Assembly (NCBI GenBank): GCA_035443885.1
Contig: DAOMNO010000010.1
Span: forward strand, 51,161 to 115,160
From: DAOMNO01 sp035443885
GTDB lineage: Bacteria > Planctomycetota > Phycisphaerae > Phycisphaerales > SM1A02
DNA length: 64,000 bases
Reading direction: 5' to 3'
Position 1 is the first letter of the stretch; each line of letters begins with the position of its first letter. The notes under the pieces were generated by a model. That model was not told the DNA's origin. It did no database searches and was given only the letters and a program-made list of their open reading frames with translations. A program made the position numbers and the translations under genes. Below, in pieces: positions 1 to 8,552 of the stretch.

Positions 1-31
1 ACATTCGGTCGCGTCGGCTAAGGAGAAACGC

Positions 32-844
32 ATGGCGATTCACGCACTTCACTCTGCATCCACAGGCCTGAGCGCCTTGAGCACCAGTCTGGATGTTACG
101 GCGAACAACCTCGCCAACGCGAGCACCGACGGCTTCAAGGCCAGCCGCGTCAACTTTCAAGACCTGCTCTACATCGAAAAAGCACAGCCAGGCGTGGAGA
201 ACGTCAACGGCGATCAGCGCCCCACCGGTATCTCGGTCGGGCTTGGCGTCAAGGTCTCCGGTACGCAGCTTGATTTCAGGCAAGGCTCAGCCATCGCCAC
301 GGGAAGGCAACTCGACATCATGATCGACGGCAACGGTTTCTTCGTCGTGCAAGTGGAAGACACGCGCGGCGAAGGCGGCGTGGCGTTCACTCGCGCAGGC
401 AACTTCGCGTTGAACTCTGAAGGTGAAATCGTCCTCGCCAACGATCAAGGCCGCAGGCTCGTGCCGAACATTCAGGTTCCGCCTGAAGCCATCGGCATTG
501 ACATTCTTGCGGATGGTACCGTGCTTGTCGGCATTGAAGGGCAGGCCGAGCCGGAGCAGCTAGAAGTCATCCAGCTTGCCACGTTCATCAATCCTGCGGG
601 CCTTCGCGCCATCGGCGAAAACCTGTACGTGCAAACTGCAGCGTCGGGCGAACCATCCATCGGTGAGCCGCTTGATGCAGGTCGTGGCGGGCTTCGGCAG
701 GGCTTCCTTGAAGGATCGAACGTCGATCCCGTTACAGAACTCGTCAACCTTATCCGCACACAACGCGCGTTTGAGATGAACAGCCAGTCTATCCAGGCGG
801 CGGATGAAGCGCTCCAGACCATCGGCAGGTTGAGAAGGTTCTAA
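32..844 (+). CDS. flgG: Flagellar basal-body distal rod protein FlgG
   Basis: FlgG forms the distal rod that carries torque from the flagellar motor across the periplasm to the hook. The 270-residue product has the conserved rod/hook N-terminus (NNLANASTDGFKASRVNFQDLLY, spanning about residues 25-48) and the matching C-terminal coiled segment (NVDPVTELVNLIRTQRAFEMN followed by a QAADE stretch), which together build the helical core. The length is close to the usual 260 residues. The ATG is preceded by a good AAGGAG-type ribosome binding site 6-7 bases upstream. It is followed by flgA and flgH on the same strand, so this is the tail of a flagellar rod/ring operon whose earlier genes lie left of the window. 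Identification is firm; FlgF is the main alternative, but the C-terminus and the flgA/flgH neighbours favour FlgG. Confidence 0.95.
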   Translation: MAIHALHSASTGLSALSTSLDVTANNLANASTDGFKASRVNFQDLLYIEKAQPGVENVNGDQRPTGISVGLGVKVSGTQLDFRQGSAIATGRQLDIMIDGNGFFVVQVEDTRGEGGVAFTRAGNFALNSEGEIVLANDQGRRLVPNIQVPPEAIGIDILADGTVLVGIEGQAEPEQLEVIQLATFINPAGLRAIGENLYVQTAASGEPSIGEPLDAGRGGLRQGFLEGSNVDPVTELVNLIRTQRAFEMNSQSIQAADEALQTIGRLRRF

Positions 845-915
845 CACGACGGATGATTTCCGCATGACGTAAGTCGCGAGCTGGATGCTCGCCGCAACAC
901 CAACGCAGGATGCAC

Positions 916-2004
916 ATGATGACGATGATTCGATTCATAGCCGTATTGCTCGCTTTGCTTCTCGCTGATGCTGTCCATGCAGGCGGTTCAATCGTGCTGC
1001 GATCATCCGTGCGATTGGCAACGGAAGGTTCGATTGTTCGGCTGGCTGATATCGCAGAACTGACAGGTGAAGCGACGACGTTCGCCGATCTTGAGATCGC
1101 GCGTATCACCGATGCACATGCTGCACTTGAGATTCCACTTCGCGAGGTTCGCGCGAAGCTGGATCAGGCGGGCGTGCATTGGGGGCGCGTTACGTTGAAT
1201 GGTCGCGCTGTGGTTGTTCGCGCGAGAAAGAGCGATCTTTCACCGCCGCTGGCGATGACGCCCGCAGCGATCCCCGGCGCGGTACAGCAGGAAAGCGTCT
1301 CTCGCCGTCAGCCTGCCCAGCCGCTGGAAGCCGCGGACCTTGCCGAGCGAGCCACGTTGCGTGGCGAAATAGCACGCTTCATGGCGAGAGGACTTGCGAT
1401 CGACCCTTCGGATCTTCGCCTGACCTTTGATGAGCGCGAAGCAGCTTTACTTGATGACGCAACGCGCCGTGTCGGATATGAGATCGAACCTGCTGGCGCG
1501 TTGCGCAGCGCGAGGGTTGATCTCATCGTGAGGGTGTGGTCCGAAGGCCGCGTGGCGGAGCGACGAAGCATGAGTGTGCTGCCGCTGGTGCGGACGCCGG
1601 TCATCGTGATGCGCGACGCCGTCGATCGCGGTGCCGTCATCGACGCCGAGCATGTGGAAGTCGTGCATCAGTGGCTCGCGCCGAATCAGGTCGGCCTGCT
1701 CAGCAGCGTTGACGAGGCAGCGGGCCGCCTCGCGGCGGTGCGACTGCGTGAGGGCGACATTGTTCGCAGCAATCATGTGCGCCGTGAGAACATCGTCCGT
1801 CGAGGCGAGCAGATCACTGTGCGATGTCTTGTTGGCGGCGCGGTCATCAAACTCCAGGCCGAAGCGCGAAGCGACGGTGCGCTCGGGGAGTCCATCGAGC
1901 TGAGAAAACTCGGCGAGCGCGATACGTTCGTCGCAGTCATCACTGGCCGAGGCGAGGCCATTCTCGACCTCACGCGCGGCCGCGAAAATCACGCATCGCA
2001 GTAA
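916..2004 (+). CDS. flgA: Flagellar P-ring assembly chaperone FlgA
   Basis: FlgA is a periplasmic chaperone needed to assemble the FlgI P-ring around the rod. The product begins with a signal peptide (hydrophobic IRFIAVLLALLLADAVHAG), and its C-terminal half carries the SAF/ChapFlgA region: VIVMRDAVDRGAVIDAEHVE, then GRLAAVRLREGDIVRSNHVRR, then a ..RRGEQITVRC..GG..IKLQAEA.. tail. At about 362 residues it is longer than the enterobacterial protein (about 220) because of an extended N-terminal domain. I chose the ATG at 916 because AGG lies about 6 bases upstream of it. An in-frame ATG at 910 overlaps that AGG and is less likely. It lies 71 bases after flgG and 33 bases before flgH, consistent with cotranscription. 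Confidence 0.88.
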   Translation: MMTMIRFIAVLLALLLADAVHAGGSIVLRSSVRLATEGSIVRLADIAELTGEATTFADLEIARITDAHAALEIPLREVRAKLDQAGVHWGRVTLNGRAVVVRARKSDLSPPLAMTPAAIPGAVQQESVSRRQPAQPLEAADLAERATLRGEIARFMARGLAIDPSDLRLTFDEREAALLDDATRRVGYEIEPAGALRSARVDLIVRVWSEGRVAERRSMSVLPLVRTPVIVMRDAVDRGAVIDAEHVEVVHQWLAPNQVGLLSSVDEAAGRLAAVRLREGDIVRSNHVRRENIVRRGEQITVRCLVGGAVIKLQAEARSDGALGESIELRKLGERDTFVAVITGRGEAILDLTRGRENHASQ

Positions 2005-2037
2005 GCAGTCAGTTAACCCTTGAACAGGTATTGCATC

Positions 2038-2742
2038 ATGTTGAATCGAATGTTGTGCGCCGTATGGATCATCGCTCTTCCGATTTCTGCAGCGATGGGT
2101 GAAGGCGATGCTGCCAGCAGTTCGCTCCTCGTGCGGCAGTCGCCGCCTGCGGCGCCTCAGGAAGACGGCCCGCCTCATGCACTGCGGCAAGTGAGCCTGT
2201 TCGCTGTCGCGCCGCCTGTGCCTCGCACCATTCAGCAGCATGATCTCGTGCAGATCATCGTGCGCGAGCAAAGCCAGGCGCGCAGCTCACAGGAGCTTGA
2301 TACGAAGAAGCAGTACAAGATGGATGGCAAGATCACTCGCTTTCCGCAGCTTGATCTGTCGGAGTTGTTGCAACTCCGCGTGGGTGCAGGCCGCGTGACG
2401 GATCTGCCTGAGCTGAAGCTCGACCTCAAGAACGACTTCAAGGGTGATGGTGACTATCGACGACGCGACGATCTCACCGCACGCATCACTGCGGAAGTCA
2501 TCGAAGTGTTGCCGAACGGCAACTTGATTCTCGAAGCGCGAACGCACATCAAGACCGACAAGGAAGAAGCCATCATGAAAGTAACCGGCGTGTGTCGCAG
2601 CGAGGACGTTACTGCTGCAAACACGGTGCTTTCCAATCAGCTTCACAACCTGATGATCGAGAAAGTCCATCAGGGCGAGCTTCGCCGCACGACGGAAAAG
2701 GGCATCATCGCGAAGGTGCTGGACGTGCTGTTCGCGTTCTGA
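2038..2742 (+). CDS. flgH: Flagellar L-ring protein FlgH
   Basis: FlgH builds the outer-membrane L-ring bushing of the flagellum. The 234-residue product shows the family core: HDLVQIIVREQSQARSSQE near the N-terminus, the GDGDYRRRDDLTARITAEV segment, LPNGNLILEARTHI, and a C-terminal ...EKGIIAKVLDVLFAF, the usual ending. An in-frame TTG at 2020 opens the reading frame, but the ATG at 2038 has an AGG about 8 bases upstream and begins a plausible signal peptide (MLCAVWIIALPISAAMG). FlgH is normally a lipoprotein, yet no lipobox cysteine follows the hydrophobic stretch here; the only cysteine nearby lies before the hydrophobic core. The normal downstream partner flgI is absent and the next gene, rsmE, is convergent. 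Confidence 0.92.
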   Translation: MLNRMLCAVWIIALPISAAMGEGDAASSSLLVRQSPPAAPQEDGPPHALRQVSLFAVAPPVPRTIQQHDLVQIIVREQSQARSSQELDTKKQYKMDGKITRFPQLDLSELLQLRVGAGRVTDLPELKLDLKNDFKGDGDYRRRDDLTARITAEVIEVLPNGNLILEARTHIKTDKEEAIMKVTGVCRSEDVTAANTVLSNQLHNLMIEKVHQGELRRTTEKGIIAKVLDVLFAF

Positions 2743-2749
2743 ATGTGGC

Positions 2750-3469
2750 TCACACACTGCGCAAACGCGCCCAGGCGAGCATCGCGATCGCTGCGGTTTC
2801 AATGCGCAGAATGCCATCGCCCAGCGTAACGGTCTTGGCGCCGTTCGCGGCCATCGCAGCCGTCTCGCTGTCCGTCCAGCCGCCTTCAGGGCCGATGAGC
2901 AGCAGGAGCGGCGTACCAACAGGCGCCGCATGAGCGGGGGATTGTCCGCCGGGATGCGCGACCAGCGCGACCACACCGAGTTTTTTTGCGTGACTCGCCG
3001 CTTGCGCTGGCGTCATCGCTTCGTGAATGTCTGGCAGATGCGCCCGGCGGCTTTGCTTGCATGCTTCAATGCACACGCGAAGCGATCGCTCGTGAAAGCC
3101 GCTGCCCTCGCCGGAAGCGACACTTCGCTCGCATTGCAGCGGCGTAAAACCCGCCATGCCGAGTTGCGTCGCCATTGAAAGCAGTGTCGCCTGTCGATCG
3201 CCCTTCGGGAGCGCGGCGGCAAGGTGTATTGCAGGGCTGAGCGGCGGTTGCGTTGCCGTGGCGCACACTTCAACACGCACCAGGCGACCCTGTCGCGCGA
3301 CATCGTTGATAACTGCTTCACCTATATCGCCTCGTCCGTTGAAGAGCATGACAGCATCACCCGCCTTGAGCCTGCGTGCAGCCTGCGCATGCCGTGCCTC
3401 GGCGGGGTCGAGTTCCGCGGTTTCGCCGATCGCCGGAAGTTGAGGCATGTAAAACCACGCATTGCTCAT
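2750..3469 (-). CDS. rsmE: 16S rRNA (uracil-1498-N3)-methyltransferase RsmE
   Basis: RsmE methylates N3 of U1498 in 16S rRNA using S-adenosylmethionine. The 239-residue protein has the N-terminal PUA-like part (HAQAARRLKAGDAVMLFNGRG), the HLAAALPKGDR segment, and the SPOUT-fold knot motifs near the C-terminus (LLLLIGPEGGW and TLGDGILRIETAAIAML) that bind the cofactor. The length agrees with the E. coli protein (243). The ATG at 3469 (MSNAWFYMPQL) was preferred over the longer frame opening at 3574 because the extra 35 residues look unlike the family. It is convergent with flgH, only 7 bases away, and divergent from the Nif3-family gene. Confidence 0.93.
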   Translation of the reverse strand: MSNAWFYMPQLPAIGETAELDPAEARHAQAARRLKAGDAVMLFNGRGDIGEAVINDVARQGRLVRVEVCATATQPPLSPAIHLAAALPKGDRQATLLSMATQLGMAGFTPLQCERSVASGEGSGFHERSLRVCIEACKQSRRAHLPDIHEAMTPAQAASHAKKLGVVALVAHPGGQSPAHAAPVGTPLLLLIGPEGGWTDSETAAMAANGAKTVTLGDGILRIETAAIAMLAWARLRSV

Positions 3470-3656
3470 GTCATGCAGTGTGCGCCGGTTTGATGAACCT
3501 CGCAAGGACGAGTGTTCTGCGGTAATGGCCGGTGGTATGGGTCGCGGCAGGGGGGCAGCCAGCGCCGCTGGCATCAGAGCAGCGTGATGGATTGGTTGAT
3601 TCGCCCTCTGGCGGCGGATTTCACCGGCATGAAGGTGTCTCCGGTATCCTTATGTC

Positions 3657-4775
3657 ATGAACGTTCGCCCTGTGATGGATGCTCTGGAATCAATCGCCCC
3701 GCTGCGGTACGCCGAAGCGTGGGACAATGTCGGTTTGCTGGTCGGCTCGCCGAAGTGGAACGCAGATTCGATTCTTCTGACGATCGATCTCACTGAAGAT
3801 GTGCTCGCCGAGGCTCTCAAACTGGGCGTGCAGATGATCGTAGCCTATCACCCGCCGATTTTTGAGCCGATGAAGACGCTGACGGACGCGAATGTGAAGC
3901 AGCACATCGTGTTGGAAGCGGCTCGCGCGGGCATTTCAATTTATTCTCCTCATACGGCACTCGATGCTGCGCCTGCGGGTCTCAACGATTGGCTTGCCGC
4001 GGGTTTCGGGCAGGGCGATGTTCGCGCGCTGCAGGCGCATCGCACACTGCCGGAATCCGAAGAATGCAAAATCGTAACATTCTGTCCTGCTGCTGCGGTG
4101 GATTCGATCCGCAAGAGCCTCAGCACCGTCGGCGCAGGTCGCATCGGCGAGTATCAGCTCTGCTCGTTCGAGTTGCGTGGGCACGGCACGTTCCTCGGCG
4201 GCGAGAAAACAAACCCCGCGATCGGGCAGCGACATATGCTGGAGCGCGTCGAGGAAGTGCGGCTTGAAATGGTCTGCTCGCGTGCGGCACTTGGCCTTGC
4301 GATGATCGCGCTGCGGGAGTTTCACCCGTATGAAGAGCCTGCCATCGAGATTCATCCGCTTGAGCCGAAGCCGGAGCGCATGATCGGGCAGGGGCGGCGA
4401 ATTCGACTGGATCAGAAAATCGACGTACCGACGATCATCGAACGCATGAAGCAGCGGTTGGGCATCGCGAGGTTGCGGCTGGCCGCGGGTCGTGGCGCGC
4501 CTAAGCAGTTCACCACCATCGGTCTGTGCGCAGGCGCGGGCGGCGCATTGCTTGATGATGCCATCAGGCAGGAATGTGAACTCTTCTTTACTGGCGAGAT
4601 GAAGCATCACGACATCGTCGCTGCGAATGAACGCGGATGCACCGTGCTGCTGGCGGGCCACACAAACACAGAGCGGCCATATCTTGCGGTGCTGAAGCAG
4701 CGATTGGAGCAAATGCTGCCCGAAGCGAAGATCACGCTGGCACAAAGCGATCGTGATCCGCTCGTCGCGTTCTGA
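3657..4775 (+). CDS. Nif3-like dinuclear metal-centre hexameric protein
   Basis: This is a member of the Nif3/YbgI/YqfO family (also annotated GTP cyclohydrolase I type 2), soluble proteins with a dinuclear metal site whose cellular role is not settled. The 372-residue product has the N-terminal segment APLRYAEAWDNVGLLVG, the metal-ligand motif VAYHPPIF, SIYSPHTALDAAPAGLNDWL, and the C-terminal half with FFTGEMKHHD and the ligand motif LLAGHTNTERPYL. The length fits the long form, which has an extra central domain (about residues 130-235, FEVxHxYEEPA-like FHPYEEPAIEIHPL) as in Bacillus YqfO, and not the 250-residue E. coli form. It starts at an ATG 187 bases from the divergent rsmE start. The family call is secure; the biochemical role is not. 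Confidence 0.9.
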   Translation: MNVRPVMDALESIAPLRYAEAWDNVGLLVGSPKWNADSILLTIDLTEDVLAEALKLGVQMIVAYHPPIFEPMKTLTDANVKQHIVLEAARAGISIYSPHTALDAAPAGLNDWLAAGFGQGDVRALQAHRTLPESEECKIVTFCPAAAVDSIRKSLSTVGAGRIGEYQLCSFELRGHGTFLGGEKTNPAIGQRHMLERVEEVRLEMVCSRAALGLAMIALREFHPYEEPAIEIHPLEPKPERMIGQGRRIRLDQKIDVPTIIERMKQRLGIARLRLAAGRGAPKQFTTIGLCAGAGGALLDDAIRQECELFFTGEMKHHDIVAANERGCTVLLAGHTNTERPYLAVLKQRLEQMLPEAKITLAQSDRDPLVAF

Positions 4776-4783
4776 CGAAGGCA

Positions 4784-7700
4784 CTACGGTCTTGGTGGGA
4801 AGAGATCTCGCAAATCTCTGATTTCTTTGGGCAGCAGATCGCCTACGCGGTCGCGGAAACCCGCTTCCGCCATGCGCGAGAGGAACTGCTTATCAGAAAA
4901 ATCAGCAGTTACCTTCACGTTGTCGAGTGTTCCGGTGGTGACCAGCGGCACTTCCACGGCACGCACGGCTGCAGGCAGATTCCCGCCGAAGGTGTGAATG
5001 ACCTCGCCGAGCGGAAGCGGGCTTTGCAGTCGCACTTGGCGTGTATCAAGGTTGATTTCACCCGCGAAGGGGAACGCCACGCGATCGAGATGCACCAGGA
5101 AGCGATCATACTTCACCACACCCTGACGAATGGAGACATTTACGGGATCGACGCTTCCGGTGAAGTTGGCGGCGCCTCGTCCCTGCGAAAGCTGTAAGAC
5201 GGAAGCGAAGGGTGAGAGCGGTCGGAAGTTCACTTTGCCGATGTCCAGTGAGACATCGCCTGAGAGTCGCTTCACGCCGCCTTCAAGTGGCAGCGTGGCG
5301 CGGGCGAACGAGACTCGGATCGGCCGTTCTGCGGAGACAAGATCCCCTAGCATGGGGTTGAGCGGCTTGAGGATGCGGTCTCGCATGAGCGGCGTGATTT
5401 GCAGTTCTGCAGTGATCGGCTGGCCTTCTTTGATGACCAGGGCGCCATCGCGGCCTTCACCTCGTGCATTCAGCTTGCCGTTGGGCGAGGTTACATCAAG
5501 TGCGATCGTGCCGGAGGTCTTCGAGAAGTTACGGGCGTTGATGGTGGCGCTCATTTCCTCGCCGACAGCAGCGGTGAGATAGCCGCGCATGGAGATGAGG
5601 GCGTCAAGCAGCGGTGTGGGGGTCCTCGCGAGTGTGGCATCAAGGTCAATGGTTGCGCGCTCCGTGGCCAACGCCTCGTTTGGCTTCACCGTCTCGCGCA
5701 CAGTGCCTTGCAGGTTGATGGTGCCGGGTACTGTGGCTTGCGCTGCCCCGCCTGACGCAGGCCGCGGTCGATGCTCAATGCCCGACGTGAGCGACACGAC
5801 GAAATCCACGCCGCGACTGGTCGTCTCACTGCGCAGATCGAGTTTGAGATTGCGCAGTGTTGATGATTCGTTGTTGATGACGACCGGAACAGCTTGACCC
5901 GTCAATGTAGCCCGTGTGTTGATGAGCGCGACATGGGCGGGCGCGATCGGCTCACCCGTCAGCATGGTGAGCGGAGCGCGAATGTCAGCATCCAGGCGCA
6001 GCGGGACATCACGCGGCACGGTGATGCGCATGGAGGGGTCGTCCTGCTCAAGGAACTGCTGCAAGGTGTCTGCAGCAAGCGTGATCTCCGCCGAGCTGGT
6101 CTTCACAGTAATGATGTCGTCCTTCATCGCACCGTTGAAGGTGCCTCGCAGTCGAGGCAGTTCGCTGGTGAGGGTGGCGGTGATGTCGCTGCCGACCATG
6201 GTGAACTGGGTGCTCAGTGCGCCGCCGTCGCCCGTCCACTGCGAGAGACTGCCAGGTTCGCGGCCCATTGCTGTCTCAGCGTCGCTGACAGAGAGTTTGG
6301 CGAGGCCTGCCTTGCCCGAAATGTCGAAGCCCTCGCCCGCGGCCGTGGCGAGCACATCGAAGGTGAGCGAAGCGATTTCGCGCGGTGTGGGGCGCGTGCC
6401 GGGGCGAATCAGCGACGCATCGCCTGTTGCGGTGTAGCGGGCAGCATCACCCAGCATTGCGGCAACATTCGCGCGGAACGTCCGCACGCCGACGGCCTCT
6501 TCAAAACCCGGCACGTTGCGCATTGCCATCTCATCGACCGTAACCGCAGCATTGATGGGTGATGCGAGGAAGTCGTATTCGGCGAACGTCTTTCCCGGAA
6601 TGCGCAGCGGCTGCATGGTGATCTTCGCTCGCGCGGGGCTGACCAACGCAATCGGCGTTTCGTTTTCCGGCGCAAAGCGAGCAAACAGTGCGGGCGAAAC
6701 GGTTGCATTGATTTCACCCGTGGTGATGGTGAGCGCATCCGCTCCCCGGACGGCTGCAAGGCTCGCGGTCGCGCGGGGCGCGCTGAGCGCAAGCTGCGCA
6801 GCAAGACCTTCGGACGTATCCGAAGTCGTCAGCGTGATGCTCGCGAGGTTGCCAAGCAGGTCTGTTGCAAGGTCGGCCTGCTCAGGCATCCAGGGCGTTA
6901 CGGTGGTGAGCGGGAGATTCGTAACATTCAACTCACCCACGATTGCGGCGTTCATGACATCCATTTCGCCTGCGTCGTTGAAGAGTCGCGTGATGATGTA
7001 ATTGAACCGCGCAGGCGCGCTGTCGATGAGCGAGCTGCCGTTCAGTGAAAGCTGCGTGCCAAGCGAATCGGAAGCAAGATTGACGATCGCGTTGTTCAAC
7101 GTAACCCGTCGTGGTGGCGTGGCGGCGTCATCTCCATCGAACACAAGCTGCGCAGGTCCGCCGACCTGCAAGACGCCGGTGAGACCGTATTGAGAGAGTG
7201 GCCGCGCGTCCTTGCGTTCATCAACAGGCGGCAGCGCGAAGGATGAAAGTTCGATGCTCACATCCGTCGGCTCGTCGATCGTCAGGCCCGTCAGCCCTGC
7301 GACAAGTTCGGGATGCGCGCGTTCCGTGCGCAGCGAGAGTCGATCGCCAACCCACCAGGAGTCCTTCTGCTGCGCGCTGACTTCGAGTTGTGCCCGCGCA
7401 CCAGTAACGCGCACGATGGCGGCGCCCTCAATGCCGCCGGGCAGTTCGACATCAAGATCAACTGTCGGGCCTGCATCGCGCGACAGCACGACGGCAGCGG
7501 GCATGAACGGCTGAAGCAGCGAGCTTGGCACGCGCTGACCGGAAAGCATGCCGGTGATGCGATCAGGCGAGAAGTTCAAAGATCCGTCTTCACGGAAGGG
7601 CAGGCTGATGCGCGCTTCACCCATGAGCACGCTTGGCGCTTCGTCCTGCACCTGTGCGCCGCCGCGCAGGTCAATGGCGATGTGATCGGTCAGGCTGTCG

Positions 7701-8503
7701 GTCTGCGCGACGAACTGAAGCTGTGTGAGTGAGGCGTTCACATCCAGGCCGGGTATCGGGATGTTGGTAACCGCAAGACGAGCATTCATCGGCGCGCCGC
7801 GAGGCGTGAACTCGCCCTTCGGTCCGAACAAACCTTTCGATTCACCGCTGAAAACAATCGTGCCACGCAACTCGTGGTCGGTTGCGCCTTCGCGCCCCTT
7901 CACGCGGCCGAGTGTGTCGGCTCGAAGCTCAAACTGCACGCGATCGCCCGGCACATACGTTACGTCGCCTTGCAGATCGCTCACAACGATATTCTGGCCG
8001 CCCGCCACATCGCGAAGGTGCGCTTCAATTCCCGCGACGCGCAGCGAAACAGACGGCACACCGGCAAGGCTGAACGGCTTGGCGGGTTCGCTCGGTTTCG
8101 GCGCGGGCTTGGGCCGATCGTCAACGAGCCGCTCAAAGCTGGTGGAGCCATCTGCATAGAGGTCACCTCGCACGACGCCGCTGATGGTGGCTTCGATGAG
8201 CGACGGCCCGCCGAAGATGAATGAAAAAAGACTCGGGCTGGCGGAAAGGTCTGCGACCAGAGCCTGCGCGCCGGTTTCATCGGTAACGGAAAGTCCTCTC
8301 ACTTCCTGCGGGCCGAACCATGTGAGACGCAGTGACTGGAAATCGACGTCGCCTTTCACATTGGCGGAGAGCGCGCTGCGGATCGTGCCGTTGAACAGTC
8401 CAGCGCTGATCATCGCAGGCAGCAGAGCGATGATGAGGACAAGCAGCAGAAGCAGAGAGCCGGAGACGATTAACAATTTGCGAGTTCGTGTGCGCGTCGC
8501 CAT
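4784..8503 (-). CDS. Large AsmA/TamB-like envelope protein
   Basis: A 1239-residue protein with one N-terminal membrane segment (KLLIVSGSLLLLLVLIIALLP, about residues 9-29) followed by a very long beta-rich, low-cysteine region, the layout of AsmA-like proteins that bridge or act at the inner-membrane/outer-membrane interface and are linked to phospholipid transport and envelope assembly. Segments such as NGTIRSALSANVKGDVDF-QSLRLTWFG, the many repeats of beta-strand plus GxLxx pattern, and the C-terminal DLDxxQVRLQSPLPLGEVIHTFGGNLP resemble family members. I use ATG 8503; an in-frame GTG at 8518 lacks a ribosome binding site while GAAAGA sits upstream of 8503. It converges with the Nif3-family gene, ends 9 bases after it, and lies just downstream of nadA on the same strand. 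The function is inferred from architecture only. Confidence 0.72.
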   Translation of the reverse strand: MATRTRTRKLLIVSGSLLLLLVLIIALLPAMISAGLFNGTIRSALSANVKGDVDFQSLRLTWFGPQEVRGLSVTDETGAQALVADLSASPSLFSFIFGGPSLIEATISGVVRGDLYADGSTSFERLVDDRPKPAPKPSEPAKPFSLAGVPSVSLRVAGIEAHLRDVAGGQNIVVSDLQGDVTYVPGDRVQFELRADTLGRVKGREGATDHELRGTIVFSGESKGLFGPKGEFTPRGAPMNARLAVTNIPIPGLDVNASLTQLQFVAQTDSLTDHIAIDLRGGAQVQDEAPSVLMGEARISLPFREDGSLNFSPDRITGMLSGQRVPSSLLQPFMPAAVVLSRDAGPTVDLDVELPGGIEGAAIVRVTGARAQLEVSAQQKDSWWVGDRLSLRTERAHPELVAGLTGLTIDEPTDVSIELSSFALPPVDERKDARPLSQYGLTGVLQVGGPAQLVFDGDDAATPPRRVTLNNAIVNLASDSLGTQLSLNGSSLIDSAPARFNYIITRLFNDAGEMDVMNAAIVGELNVTNLPLTTVTPWMPEQADLATDLLGNLASITLTTSDTSEGLAAQLALSAPRATASLAAVRGADALTITTGEINATVSPALFARFAPENETPIALVSPARAKITMQPLRIPGKTFAEYDFLASPINAAVTVDEMAMRNVPGFEEAVGVRTFRANVAAMLGDAARYTATGDASLIRPGTRPTPREIASLTFDVLATAAGEGFDISGKAGLAKLSVSDAETAMGREPGSLSQWTGDGGALSTQFTMVGSDITATLTSELPRLRGTFNGAMKDDIITVKTSSAEITLAADTLQQFLEQDDPSMRITVPRDVPLRLDADIRAPLTMLTGEPIAPAHVALINTRATLTGQAVPVVINNESSTLRNLKLDLRSETTSRGVDFVVSLTSGIEHRPRPASGGAAQATVPGTINLQGTVRETVKPNEALATERATIDLDATLARTPTPLLDALISMRGYLTAAVGEEMSATINARNFSKTSGTIALDVTSPNGKLNARGEGRDGALVIKEGQPITAELQITPLMRDRILKPLNPMLGDLVSAERPIRVSFARATLPLEGGVKRLSGDVSLDIGKVNFRPLSPFASVLQLSQGRGAANFTGSVDPVNVSIRQGVVKYDRFLVHLDRVAFPFAGEINLDTRQVRLQSPLPLGEVIHTFGGNLPAAVRAVEVPLVTTGTLDNVKVTADFSDKQFLSRMAEAGFRDRVGDLLPKEIRDLRDLFPPRP

Positions 8504-8552
8504 GGCGGATTCTTTCACGGTGCGCGTGGACTCACGCGCGATGGAGAAATTT

